Assembly: GCF_020166515.1 (NCBI RefSeq)
Contig: NZ_JAINZT010000006.1
Span: 372,001 to 436,000, forward strand
DNA length: 64,000 nt
Origin: Robertkochia flava
GTDB taxonomy: Bacteria; Bacteroidota; Bacteroidia; Flavobacteriales; Flavobacteriaceae
Direction: 5' to 3'
Numbering within the stretch: position 1 is the stretch's first letter; the number at the start of each line of letters is the position of its first letter. Below the pieces are notes generated by a model that was not told the DNA's origin, did no database searches, and saw only the letters and a list, made by a program, of their open reading frames with translations. Below, piece by piece: positions 25,264 to 34,096 of this stretch. Both the position numbers and the translations under genes were made by a program.

Positions 25264-26169
25264 ATGAAAATCCTCAAATACTTAAAATACATTATAGCAG
25301 CATGGTTACTTCTCACACTTGTAATTTGTGCAGGAGGGGTCATTAAATATAATATAGATCTGAACCGATACATAGATCAGGAAGGCCCCAAAGAAAAGAG
25401 AAATAAACCCAATTCCTTAAGCAAGGAAACTGAAGTATATGTAGTGGGGAGCGTTCATTTTGAAACGGACAAGATCAAAAGAGATGACATCTACAATTAC
25501 GTAGACAATATTTCCCCCTCTGTTATTTTATATGAGAACAACACCAAGACAGTGAAAAGGATGGTGAATAGAACAGATTTTTGGGGGCAACTTATGAGTT
25601 CCTTTAAAAAAGGGAATAAAGTAGAAAGTTTCGTTTCACTCAGGTATAAAAAACACCACCCTGGATCTGAAATTTTACCCTTCGAATGGGAAGAAAGAGA
25701 TGCGTACCACGCTAAACACAACCTGGCAACCAATTCAAGTAAACTGCTCGGTTCAGCGATCCGGCTGAATCGGGAAAACCTCCTGTCCAGTGAGGAGTCC
25801 GCAATAATGGACCAATTCCAGGAGATAAATAAAAAATACAATGAGATCGGAAATACTGAAACGGTATATGATATTAATAATTCACATACCGATAGCATTA
25901 TCAGAATCAGACAGTCCTATGTTTATAAGACCATCCCGGAAATGGTAAAAGAAAGAAACGATTTAGCAGCATTTAAAGACTTTCTCCCTATACATATGGA
26001 ATATTGGGACACCAGAAATAAAGCAATGACGGCAAACATCTTAAACCAAATCAAAGTCCATCCCAATAAAAGGCTCGTAGTTTTAACCGGATATTCACAT
26101 CGGTACTATTTAATTGATGAATTAAAAAAGTACGAAGATGAATTAAATTTTTCTGTCAAATCGAGATAA
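25264..26169 (+). CDS. TraB/TIKI-like membrane-anchored protein, paralog of the preceding gene
   Basis: 301 residues. It begins with a membrane anchor (about 9-28, IIAAWLLLTLVICAGGVI) instead of a lipobox. It shares with the upstream paralog the N-terminal GSVHFETD with ILYENNT, a central ILPFEWEERDAYH (upstream: RPIEFEGRNAYR) and the C-terminal TRNKAMTANILNQI with VLTGYSHRYY. The 66-base gap suggests one transcript. Duplication followed by divergence is likely; the conserved His/Glu pairs suggest a shared metal site. Substrate unknown. Confidence 0.6.
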   Translation: MKILKYLKYIIAAWLLLTLVICAGGVIKYNIDLNRYIDQEGPKEKRNKPNSLSKETEVYVVGSVHFETDKIKRDDIYNYVDNISPSVILYENNTKTVKRMVNRTDFWGQLMSSFKKGNKVESFVSLRYKKHHPGSEILPFEWEERDAYHAKHNLATNSSKLLGSAIRLNRENLLSSEESAIMDQFQEINKKYNEIGNTETVYDINNSHTDSIIRIRQSYVYKTIPEMVKERNDLAAFKDFLPIHMEYWDTRNKAMTANILNQIKVHPNKRLVVLTGYSHRYYLIDELKKYEDELNFSVKSR

Positions 26170-26329
26170 TTACTGATGATACACTGGCTATCATCCATAG
26201 CTGCTTTCTTACAAGTTCTTACTATTTCCATTATATTTCCGAAACCAACCAATCTTAGGCGATCCGAAGGTCATATCTCCTGTATCCCCTGAGGGGTTCA
26301 CTATGAAATTTTGAAAAACTGAATTACTT

Positions 26330-27544
26330 ATGAAAAATGTGCTTTGCTTTAGTATACTTTGGATTTTTCTGACTTCTTGTCAAAAGAACGGCCAGGAGGC
26401 AGAGCCCATTGATTTTACCGTCAATTATAAATTTTCCTCAGAGATCGATCAATGGGTAAAAGAAGATACCACAGCGTGGAAGTATCAGATCAGTGCCGTA
26501 GATTACGCTACCAAAGGCGATTACATGAACGCCCTCCATCACTGGGATTTGGCCATGGGCGGCAGAGAAGTAACCTATACCCAAACAAAGATCGATTCTA
26601 TTAACAGCCTTTACCGCCAGGTTCCGGCAAAAGAATATATCCTTGAAAGGGCAAAAAATGAACGAGTCATAATTATCAATGAAGCCCATCACAGTCCGTT
26701 TCATCGGTTTTTCACAAAGTCTATGCTTCAGGAATTATATGATTTGGGATATAGAAACCTTGGCCTGGAAGGCCTGTATAACGGTACTGAAAAAGACTCT
26801 TTGTTAAATGAAAGAGGGTATCCTGTTCAATCTTCAGGGTTCTACATGAATGAGCCTCAGTTTGGAAACCTGGTCAGAGAGGCGATGGAAATCGGGTTTC
26901 ATGTATTTCCCTATGAACAAACATCAGGGGTTAATAACACAGAACGTGAAATTGAGCAAGCCAGATTTATAGAGGAGTTTATCAGATCGAATCCCGATGG
27001 TAAGTTTTTAATTCATTGTGGCTATGACCATGCTTACGAAGGCGAGCACGGCTGGTGGGGCATGGCCATGGCAGGCCGACTTAAGGAATACACAGGCATA
27101 GACCCTCTCACGATCAATCAGACCTTATATGCTGAGAAAGGGGATCCGAAATTCAGGCACCCTTTTGCCAAAGCGATCGGTGCAAAAAAATCTGTGGTAC
27201 TCCTGGATACAGCAAACCAGCCGCTTCAGGCAAAAAGTGGGGAGGCCTATACCGACATCACTGTTTTTCATCCAAATACCAATTATGTGAACGAAAGGCC
27301 GGGATGGTTATTTAACCAGGTCAATTCGGAACAGGAAATAGATATAGCCCCCTTTAAATTACCCCTTCCCCTCTTTGTAATGGCTTTTAAAGAAGGAGAG
27401 GATATCCATCAGGCAGTTCCTGTTGATATTACAGAGGTGTCCAAGGAGGGTGACAAGGCCATTCTGGCACTTGAAAGCGGCACTTATACTATTATCGTGA
27501 CCAATAAAGAACGATCCTTTAAATTTAAAACAGAAGTTAATTAA
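26330..27544 (+). CDS. EreA/ChaN-like lipoprotein, unknown substrate
   Basis: 404 residues, lipoprotein signal ending in FLTSCQKNG (cysteine 17). After a helical N-terminal region (about 30-105), the core reads VIIINEAHHSPFHRFF (about 113-128), NLGLEGLYN and later FLIHCGYDHAYEGEHGWWG. The NEAHH...GLEG...GYDHA series is like the metal or acid-base residues of the EreA (erythromycin esterase)/ChaN/TIKI superfamily. A C-terminal beta domain follows (about 300-404). It is third in a row of proteins of this type and less like the first two than they are to each other. GC content returns toward the genome norm here. Confidence 0.55.
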   Translation: MKNVLCFSILWIFLTSCQKNGQEAEPIDFTVNYKFSSEIDQWVKEDTTAWKYQISAVDYATKGDYMNALHHWDLAMGGREVTYTQTKIDSINSLYRQVPAKEYILERAKNERVIIINEAHHSPFHRFFTKSMLQELYDLGYRNLGLEGLYNGTEKDSLLNERGYPVQSSGFYMNEPQFGNLVREAMEIGFHVFPYEQTSGVNNTEREIEQARFIEEFIRSNPDGKFLIHCGYDHAYEGEHGWWGMAMAGRLKEYTGIDPLTINQTLYAEKGDPKFRHPFAKAIGAKKSVVLLDTANQPLQAKSGEAYTDITVFHPNTNYVNERPGWLFNQVNSEQEIDIAPFKLPLPLFVMAFKEGEDIHQAVPVDITEVSKEGDKAILALESGTYTIIVTNKERSFKFKTEVN

Positions 27545-27727
27545 CTTGTGCTTAAAAACCCTTTTCGAATCCTCCGGAAAAACTCCAGCCATAAAGGGTG
27601 AAAAAAAATAAAAAACACATGAAACCAACCAGGCTATTCGTTACTGTCGGGTACCAAAGAATATCCAACCGAAAAAGGACCTCCTCCATTTTCTGGTTTC
27701 AGACCTTAGCCCTTAAACCATTATAAA

Positions 27728-28885
27728 ATGAGCGAGGTAGAATACCTGTACAATCTTTTTACCTTCTGTTTAACGATACTGTTTTCGTCCTATCTCTTTA
27801 TCAACGGGATAAAAGAACGTCCGGGGAATATCGGTATAGGCTTTTTTATTTGCTATATGGGTCTGGAAAGCCTTGATGCCCTTCTGGTTCAGTCATCATT
27901 CTACCTTCAGCATCCTAATTTATATTTACTCATCCCTTCTCTCGGGTTGCTCTTGTACCCGGCCTTTTATTATTACATCAAGAGCACGGCCTTTATCGGA
28001 ACCCGGCTAAAATGGATAGACCTGATCCATTTGGCGCCCTTTGTAATTATATGGGTTATCCTGCTTGCTGAATATTATTTACAGCCTGTGGAAGTCAAAT
28101 TGCAAATAATGACCCATCGCGGCGAAATGCCCTGGTTCATCAGCATGATCTATTATGCCTTGCGCATTCAGGGGTTGATCTACATGGTCCTGTCTGTCAG
28201 GGTGATTTTACGATTCAGGGCTATTGTAAGAGAACATTACTCCACAAAGAACAAACGAAATTACACCTGGTTGCTGCAACTTACCATTGTCTTCGTATAC
28301 TACGGCCTATCTACATTGATCTTTAATATTAATCGTTTTGGTGTGCAGATGCTTCCCGGGGAAATCACCTATTATATTTCTGCATCGGTCTCCCTGATCT
28401 TTATAATATGGATCATCTACAAGGCATTGTCGCAGCCCTATTTGTTTAACGGAGTCGATGCCAATATCAAATTATTAAAGGAATACCTGGCTGAAAAAAA
28501 GAAAAACCATGAATTTGAGGTCAAAGCAGAAGACACCGATCAGGACCTCGCATTAAGATCAAAACTGGATACCTATATGGCTACTGAAGAAGTCTTCCTG
28601 GATCCATCATTGACCATTTTTGAGCTCGCGAAAGGGATCGGCCTGACAAGTGCCGAACTGTCTCTTTTTCTGAATAAAAATCTAGGCAAGAACTTCTTTG
28701 AATTCATTAATGAATACCGGATCGAAAGGGCAAAGAAAATACTGGAAGACCCGGATAAAAAACAGTTAACGATCCTGGAGATCTTATACGCCATCGGCTT
28801 TAACTCAAAATCTTCGTTTAATACCGCTTTTAAAAAGCATGTGGGAAAAACACCTACCGAGTACCGCAAAGAACATGTAAAATAG
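27728..28885 (+). CDS. AraC-family transcriptional regulator with 7TM N-terminal domain
   Basis: 385 residues. Seven membrane segments fill about 10-245, then a linker and a C-terminal AraC DNA-binding domain (about 285-383) with FELAKGIGLTSAELSLFLNK, FFEFINEYRIERAKKIL and ILYAIGFNSKSSFNTAFKKHVGKTPTEYRK, both helix-turn-helices intact. This membrane-bound regulator type is common in Bacteroidota and is thought to sense an envelope or extracellular signal. It is followed by a terminator and then the M1-like peptidase gene, a plausible target; the TraB/TIKI-type genes upstream are another. Confidence 0.88.
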   Translation: MSEVEYLYNLFTFCLTILFSSYLFINGIKERPGNIGIGFFICYMGLESLDALLVQSSFYLQHPNLYLLIPSLGLLLYPAFYYYIKSTAFIGTRLKWIDLIHLAPFVIIWVILLAEYYLQPVEVKLQIMTHRGEMPWFISMIYYALRIQGLIYMVLSVRVILRFRAIVREHYSTKNKRNYTWLLQLTIVFVYYGLSTLIFNINRFGVQMLPGEITYYISASVSLIFIIWIIYKALSQPYLFNGVDANIKLLKEYLAEKKKNHEFEVKAEDTDQDLALRSKLDTYMATEEVFLDPSLTIFELAKGIGLTSAELSLFLNKNLGKNFFEFINEYRIERAKKILEDPDKKQLTILEILYAIGFNSKSSFNTAFKKHVGKTPTEYRKEHVK

Positions 28886-28917
28886 GCAGTTCCAAAAAAA
28901 TCCGAACGCTTCAAAAT

Positions 28918-28963
28918 AAAAAGTCGAACCCATTTTATTGAGAAAATTTGGTTCGACTTTTTT
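28918..28963 (+). terminator. Intrinsic terminator after the AraC-type gene
   Basis: Arms AAAAAGTCGAACC (28918-28930) and GGTTCGACTTTTT (28950-28962), a 13-bp stem with a further weak inner stem, followed by T. Confidence 0.88.
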
Positions 28964-29027
28964 ATCAGGTCGATTCGCATGCGTCCTTGTGCCATCTTTG
29001 ACCCATCGTTAATTACAATCAAGCATT

Positions 29028-31349
29028 ATGAAAAGTATCAGTTTACTTGCCTTGTTCTCACTTTTTTCATTACTGAACACGGCACAGGAAATCGCGGTCA
29101 AGACCACCTTGAGCAATTTAGAGCGATCAGTAACCCAGGGCGACACCAACCTGGCACTGTCCAACTTTAACTCCAAACAGGAGTCCTTTTATAACGACCA
29201 AAAGAGATATCTGGCCAACCTGACCAGGCGGGACAGCCTGGACTATAGTCTGGAGGTCCATACGCTTCACCTTTCTGCAAATAACCAGACGGCTACAGCG
29301 GTGGTTTTAGAAACGGCACGTTATTGGAAATACGATAGAACGCAAACAGATATCGGATTTAAAACCTATACGCTGGAATGGACCCACGATCGGTGGATGA
29401 TCAATGCCGTAACGGAACGGGTATATCTCAAGGGAAAGCACCATGAAATTCAGGCAGACTTCTTTCCTGAAAAAGGCACTATGAACGCAGAAGCCATAAT
29501 TGATCTCGATATTGTGGAAGAGGGTGAAAAGGCGATCCTTTTTTGGCTTAACCGAGGATTAAAGGTCGACCGCCTTGAAGACGTCCATAGCCATCCCATT
29601 GCATTTACACGCAAAGACCTTGCAATCATCATTCCCCGGGACCATGCCTTAAAGAAAGGGGAAAGTCTTTCTCTGAAGATCCATTACTCCGGATCTTTCT
29701 ATAATGAGTTTAAAGAACTGGGCTATGGCTTAGCAGATATAAGTGAAGAAGGGATCTTTGGCAGCTGGGGAACCGACTGGTATCCTAAATTGAATGGCCC
29801 CCTTTCTAAAGCTAAGGCCTTGCTCAAATACACTGTCCCTGCCGAATTGATCGTAGCGTCTGTTGGCCGTTTGGAAGAGCAATCAGAACATGGCGGTAAA
29901 GTGACCTATACCTATAATGTGAATACCCCTATGGACTATACCTTCAATGCCAACCGGTTTATCCTATACAGCCATGAGGTGAACGGGGTCCAGGTAAATG
30001 CCTATTTGATAAACGGGTCTGTGGAAAAGGCGAAAATGTATGCTGACAACGCAGGGAAAATGATCGAATTCCTGACAGGACTCTACGGTGTTTTTCCCTG
30101 CGACAGCTATGGAATATCTGAGGTCCCCATAGAAAAGGTATTAGGTCTGGGCGGCTCCGGAGGGCAGGGCTTGAACTATTATCCCACCCATACGTTAAGA
30201 GATGAAACCTTCGAATTTCCGCTAATAGCACACGAAGTGGGACACATCTGGTGGGGAGGCCTGGTCAACTCTGATATCCATGCCGGAAAGCTCCTTGACG
30301 AGGGCATGGCTCAGGTAAATGCGTTTCTTTGTTACCGTCACTTTTACGGGGAAAGCGCCATGTGGGACTTTATCAATAATGGCAGCGATTTGTTCTCCAA
30401 ATCTGCCAGGTTCTATTTCAGACAGTTTAACAGCAGCAACGACTTCCCTATCGGGGTTTATGAGGAAGAGCGATCGAATGACTATGCGGTAATATCCTAC
30501 CTTAAACCCCACTTTATTATGGCTATGTTAATGGAGACCATTGGGTATGATACTTTTATCAAGGGGATCAGGCGGATCATTAACGAATACTCCTCCGACA
30601 AACGCCTGGATATTCCGGCGATCAGGAAAGTTATGGAGGAAGAAAGTCAGCAGGATCTGGGATATTTCTTTAACCAGTGGTTTTACAGGGCAGGAGCACC
30701 GGAGTTTACCCTGCAATACAATTCAACCAAAATGGACGATGGCAGGTATCTGGTAGAAGGTCATGTCGATCAGGTACGAGAGGTCTTTCAGGTCCAGGCA
30801 GAGATCCAATTGTCCGATCCGCACAATACGGTTACCAAAAAGATCCTGATCGATCAGTCGAGCACCTCATTTTCCTTCCTCGTCGAGTTTGAACCCGCAT
30901 TGGTGCAATTTGATCCTCACCATAAAATATTGCGTTGGTCCGAAAATGTCGCCCACCTGCATTTTCTTAGCGAGGGCCTGAAAGCCTATTACTCAGGAAA
31001 TAAGGTCCTTGGTCTTGACAAACTAGAATTGTACCTCAAACATTATCCCTATGATCCCACAGGCCATGTTATCATGGGAGAAATATTCATAAATGAAAAA
31101 AAGTATGACCTGGCAGGGAAACACCTTCGGTTTGTAATTAATGAATATGAAACGCTTGGCAGGATGTCTTATGATATACCCCTGGCCTATGCCTTAATGG
31201 GAAGCTTGAGTGAAAAGGAAGGAAAGCCGAATCAGGCCCATCGTTATTTCTCCAAAGCACTCAAAATGGTAAATATAGAAGGTTCGCATACCATGGCTAA
31301 AGAGTACTTCTCCAGGGTCAATAATCCTGTTGAGCCATCAGGGATGTAA
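29028..31349 (+). CDS. M1-like (gluzincin) metallopeptidase with C-terminal TPRs
   Basis: 773 residues with a signal peptide (MKSISLLALFSLFSLLNTAQ). The zinc site is complete: HEVGH at 402-406 (H402, E403, H406) and E425 in DEGMAQ, with exactly 18 residues between, as in family M1. The GAMEN exopeptidase motif, which should precede it by about 25-30 residues, is not seen; GLGGSGGQGLNYY (about 373-385) stands there instead. About 645-765 holds TPR-like helices (YDPTGHVIMGEIFINEKKYD). It should act in the periplasm; lack of GAMEN argues against a simple aminopeptidase. It follows the 7TM-AraC regulator. Confidence 0.82.
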   Translation: MKSISLLALFSLFSLLNTAQEIAVKTTLSNLERSVTQGDTNLALSNFNSKQESFYNDQKRYLANLTRRDSLDYSLEVHTLHLSANNQTATAVVLETARYWKYDRTQTDIGFKTYTLEWTHDRWMINAVTERVYLKGKHHEIQADFFPEKGTMNAEAIIDLDIVEEGEKAILFWLNRGLKVDRLEDVHSHPIAFTRKDLAIIIPRDHALKKGESLSLKIHYSGSFYNEFKELGYGLADISEEGIFGSWGTDWYPKLNGPLSKAKALLKYTVPAELIVASVGRLEEQSEHGGKVTYTYNVNTPMDYTFNANRFILYSHEVNGVQVNAYLINGSVEKAKMYADNAGKMIEFLTGLYGVFPCDSYGISEVPIEKVLGLGGSGGQGLNYYPTHTLRDETFEFPLIAHEVGHIWWGGLVNSDIHAGKLLDEGMAQVNAFLCYRHFYGESAMWDFINNGSDLFSKSARFYFRQFNSSNDFPIGVYEEERSNDYAVISYLKPHFIMAMLMETIGYDTFIKGIRRIINEYSSDKRLDIPAIRKVMEEESQQDLGYFFNQWFYRAGAPEFTLQYNSTKMDDGRYLVEGHVDQVREVFQVQAEIQLSDPHNTVTKKILIDQSSTSFSFLVEFEPALVQFDPHHKILRWSENVAHLHFLSEGLKAYYSGNKVLGLDKLELYLKHYPYDPTGHVIMGEIFINEKKYDLAGKHLRFVINEYETLGRMSYDIPLAYALMGSLSEKEGKPNQAHRYFSKALKMVNIEGSHTMAKEYFSRVNNPVEPSGM

Positions 31350-31677
31350 ATTGGCTAATGTTTCAAAAAGAAACAGGCAGACCAGTAATTAATTTCTTTC
31401 TCCGGAAAGCGATACAATTATTAGAATACATCCTGGCTTACTTTCACCCCAGGAATACCATTAAACCGGCCCAACCCAGAACCTTAGTCTTAACGACAGT
31501 GTTGCATTTGGAAGGGACAAATCCACCTGGAGGTGACCAACCCAGGCTTATAACTACCCTTCCTTAAAAAAGGAGGGGACTATTGATCAAATTCGAAAAT
31601 GGGTGAATAAAAGGTTCTTCGTTTTCACTTCATCACTTCGCAACCTCTTATCCCTGCGGCACCTGGTATGGAGCTAA
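31350..31677. other. 328-base intergenic region
   Basis: Between two convergent genes. It contains CCCTTCCTT (31557-31565), loop AAAA and AAGGAGGGG (31570-31578), a nine-base stem with one G-T pair and no T-run, and a small CACCT-GG-AGGTG palindrome at 31524-31535. An ORF at 31358-31567 does not look coding. Confidence 0.4.
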
Positions 31678-32478
31678 CTAAAACCTGTTATCTCCATCCA
31701 GCAGGTCGCCAAGGCCGCCAAGGACAGATCCTTCGCCACGGCTTTTTCCGCCTTTTCTCGGAATAGAGGCCAGTACCCTTTCCGCCAATCGGCTAAAAGG
31801 CAGCGATTGTATATAAACCACCCCGGGGCCGCGAAGCGTTGCATAGAACAGTCCTTCTCCTCCGAACACGGTATTTCTGATACCTCCAATAAATTCGATA
31901 TCGTAATCGATATGCTGGGTAAAGCCCACAATACAGCCTGTATCCACCTTCAAGACCTCTCCGGCCTTTAGCTCCCTGCGGGCCAGGGTACCTCCTGCAT
32001 GGACAAAAGCCAGACCATCACCCTCGAGCTTTTGCATGATAAATCCCTCACCCCCGAAAAGTCCTCTTCCCAGGCGTTTCGAAAATTCGATTCCCACAGA
32101 AACTCCTTTAGCAGCACATAAAAATGCATCTTTCTGGCAGATATACTTTCCGCCATAGGCCGTAAGATCTATGGGTACAATCTTCCCGGGGTAGGGAGAA
32201 GCAAAACTTACCTTGCGTTTTCCTGCTGTACTGTTCAGGTAAGCGGTCATAAAAAGACTTTCTCCGGTTAGCAGTCGTTTTCCGGCAGAGAAAATCTTCC
32301 CCAGAACACTGTTATCCTGGTTGGATCCATCTCCGAAAATAGTGTCCATTCGAAGTCCCTCCTCCATCATCATAAAACTTCCTGCTTCTGCAATGACAGC
32401 TTCCTGAGGATCCAGTTCGATCTCTACGTACTGCATTTCTTCCCCGTAAATATGATAGTCGATCTCGTGTGCGTTCAT
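31678..32478 (-). CDS. AIM24/TIGR00266 family protein
   Basis: 266 residues. Internal beta-strand repeats are typical of this jelly-roll family: [20 protein letters not shown] (about 28-47), [56 protein letters not shown] and [23 protein letters not shown]. The glycine-rich tail ([20 protein letters not shown]) is also usual. No signal peptide. The mitochondrial relative AIM24 affects inner-membrane architecture; the bacterial role is unknown. Single gene, upstream neighbour 64 bases away. Confidence 0.87.
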   Translation of the reverse strand: MNAHEIDYHIYGEEMQYVEIELDPQEAVIAEAGSFMMMEEGLRMDTIFGDGSNQDNSVLGKIFSAGKRLLTGESLFMTAYLNSTAGKRKVSFASPYPGKIVPIDLTAYGGKYICQKDAFLCAAKGVSVGIEFSKRLGRGLFGGEGFIMQKLEGDGLAFVHAGGTLARRELKAGEVLKVDTGCIVGFTQHIDYDIEFIGGIRNTVFGGEGLFYATLRGPGVVYIQSLPFSRLAERVLASIPRKGGKSRGEGSVLGGLGDLLDGDNRF

Positions 32479-32542
32479 GCTTTGAAATTTTAATGGGTTT
32501 TCTTTTATAGTATAGGTGATAGGAGAAATAGAAATGTTACAG

Positions 32543-33004
32543 CTATTTACCGGATTTTTTCTTCAGGGTCCATTCAAACTCAAAAACCGCTACCACATCT
32601 CCGGATGCATCCTTTCCCTCTGCCTTCATCCAGCAAGTATGCCCTTGATCTGAAGCTATAACCTCGTTCAAAACCTTATCCAGGGCGTTCCCGTCATTAC
32701 AGGTAAACCGAATTACACCCTTTGCTTTTTTTAAAAATGTAGCCTTATTGGTAATTACCAACATGCTAACGGGCACCTTACAGGCCTTGATCCTGGACAT
32801 GACCAGAACGCCCGTAGCCAATTCTGCCGCCATTCCCTGTACTGCCCAGAACATCGAATTAAAAGGATTCTGATTGATCCACCGGTGCTTTACCCGGGTT
32901 ACGGCAGTAGCCGGCGAAAGGGATTCCACCCTGACCCCGGTTATCCAGGCAGCAGGTAATTTTAAGAGTAAGAAGGTGTTGAGTTTGGACGGAGTAAATT
33001 CCAT
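32543..33004 (-). CDS. DUF4442 domain-containing protein (hot-dog fold)
   Basis: 153 residues from the ATG at 33004; a start at 33061 would add 19 residues but would overlap a good promoter. The chain has the DUF4442 pattern: [50 protein letters not shown] and [20 protein letters not shown]. The fold belongs with hot-dog thioesterases, and the NPFNSMFWA segment marks the position of their long central helix. A thioesterase or acyl-binding role is possible but the substrate is unknown. Confidence 0.82.
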   Translation of the reverse strand: MEFTPSKLNTFLLLKLPAAWITGVRVESLSPATAVTRVKHRWINQNPFNSMFWAVQGMAAELATGVLVMSRIKACKVPVSMLVITNKATFLKKAKGVIRFTCNDGNALDKVLNEVIASDQGHTCWMKAEGKDASGDVVAVFEFEWTLKKKSGK

Positions 33005-33024
33005 ATGATCCTTTTTTAGAACAC

Positions 33025-33053
33025 CTAAATTATTGATTATTAACCAGACCCAA
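33025..33053 (-). promoter_or_regulatory. Promoter for the DUF4442 gene
   Basis: On the minus strand: TTG (33053-33051), 18 bases, TAATTTAG (33032-33025), one mismatch to TAnnTTTG. The ATG at 33004 follows after 20 bases, which supports that start over the one at 33061. Confidence 0.5.
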
Positions 33054-33098
33054 ACGGACATGAATTCTTAAATAAATGTTAAATTTAAGTACTTTGTA

Positions 33099-33130
33099 TT
33101 GCATAATACCTTCTTTTAGATATATATTTG
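33099..33130 (+). promoter_or_regulatory. Promoter of the DUF4870-PadR-PspC operon
   Basis: TTG (33099-33101), a 21-base spacer and TATATTTG (33123-33130), a perfect Bacteroidota -7 box. It predicts a leader of roughly 60 bases before the ATG at 33197. Confidence 0.6.
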
Positions 33131-33196
33131 TATAAGAAATTACATGGTAAAGGAAATTATCTGCTATAACATCAATCAATAATCAAAAAAACAATC

Positions 33197-33667
33197 ATGG
33201 ACACCACCATCAACAAACATCAAATGAATTTGGCAGCGATCATCCACATTTCGACTTTTTCGAAATATTTCATCCCTTTCGGGAACTTTATCCTGCCCAT
33301 GATCATCTGGATCTCTAATAAAGGACAATCTGCTTTCGTGGATGAGAACGGAAAGAACGCCCTGAATTTTCAGATCAGCATTCTCTTGTACAGTTTGTTT
33401 CTTGGCATTCTTTGTATTCCCTTTTTGCTGTTTTCGGCTTTCGATTTTATACAGCTTGCCAACCTTTTGGAACACAACACCCACGATATCGATCTTCCGG
33501 TGAGGAGCCTGTACGATCTGAGTATCGGAATGATCCCGGTAGGCATCGCAGGATTACTGATCTTTGCCCTTTTTATTGCCGATGTGCTATGTACCATTCT
33601 GGCAGGCATCAGGGCCAGTAAGGGCATCCTGTACCAGTACCCTATAACAATCAACTTTATTAAATAG
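33197..33667 (+). CDS. DUF4870 domain-containing membrane protein
   Basis: 156 residues, three to four membrane segments. The family motif is clear: FIPFGNFILPMIIWISNKGQS (about 27-46) then FVDENGKNALNFQIS, where the conserved asparagine-glycine and NFQ follow. Small proteins of this family are found in the inner membrane with no known activity. First gene of an operon with a PadR regulator and a PspC protein, which points to envelope stress or membrane homeostasis. Confidence 0.85.
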   Translation: MDTTINKHQMNLAAIIHISTFSKYFIPFGNFILPMIIWISNKGQSAFVDENGKNALNFQISILLYSLFLGILCIPFLLFSAFDFIQLANLLEHNTHDIDLPVRSLYDLSIGMIPVGIAGLLIFALFIADVLCTILAGIRASKGILYQYPITINFIK

Positions 33668-33751
33668 CACCACATGTAAAAATTCATCCATCAATCATCA
33701 ATCATCAATCAATCAAAAAACGAACAGTTTAATTTAAAGCATTATGTAACC

Positions 33752-34096
33752 ATGAATATAGAGAACACAAAGGCGCAAATGAGGAAAGGGGTTTTAGAGT
33801 ACTGTATTCTTTCCATTCTGGAGAGTGAAGACCAGTACGCTTCCGAGATCCTTGACACCTTAAAAGACGCCAAGATGCTTGTAGTGGAGGGAACGATCTA
33901 CCCGCTGCTCACCAGGCTGAAAAATGCCGGTCTTCTCACCTATCGTTGGGAAGAATCGACTTCCGGACCACCGAGAAAATACTATGCACTCACCGAGGAT
34001 GGCACCAACTTCCTGAAAGAACTGGACACCACCTGGGACGAATTGAGAAAAGCAGTTAACCTAGTAACCCGATCAAAAAGCACTAACAATGAATAA
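33752..34096 (+). CDS. PadR family transcriptional regulator
   Basis: 114 residues, a short winged-helix protein: KGVLEYCILSILESEDQYASEILDTL, then EGTIYPLLTRLKNAGLLTYRW and PRKYYALTEDG, the PadR signature. It should repress its own operon, probably in response to a ligand or membrane signal. The stop overlaps the start of the PspC gene by eight bases (34089-34096), so translation is coupled. The leader contains a run of ATCA units (33687-33714). Confidence 0.92.
   Translation: MNIENTKAQMRKGVLEYCILSILESEDQYASEILDTLKDAKMLVVEGTIYPLLTRLKNAGLLTYRWEESTSGPPRKYYALTEDGTNFLKELDTTWDELRKAVNLVTRSKSTNNE

Noticed and set aside
31524-31578. Two small palindromes after the M1-like gene as terminators
   Set aside because: Neither has a T-run, and the first has a two-base loop, so termination is not supported.
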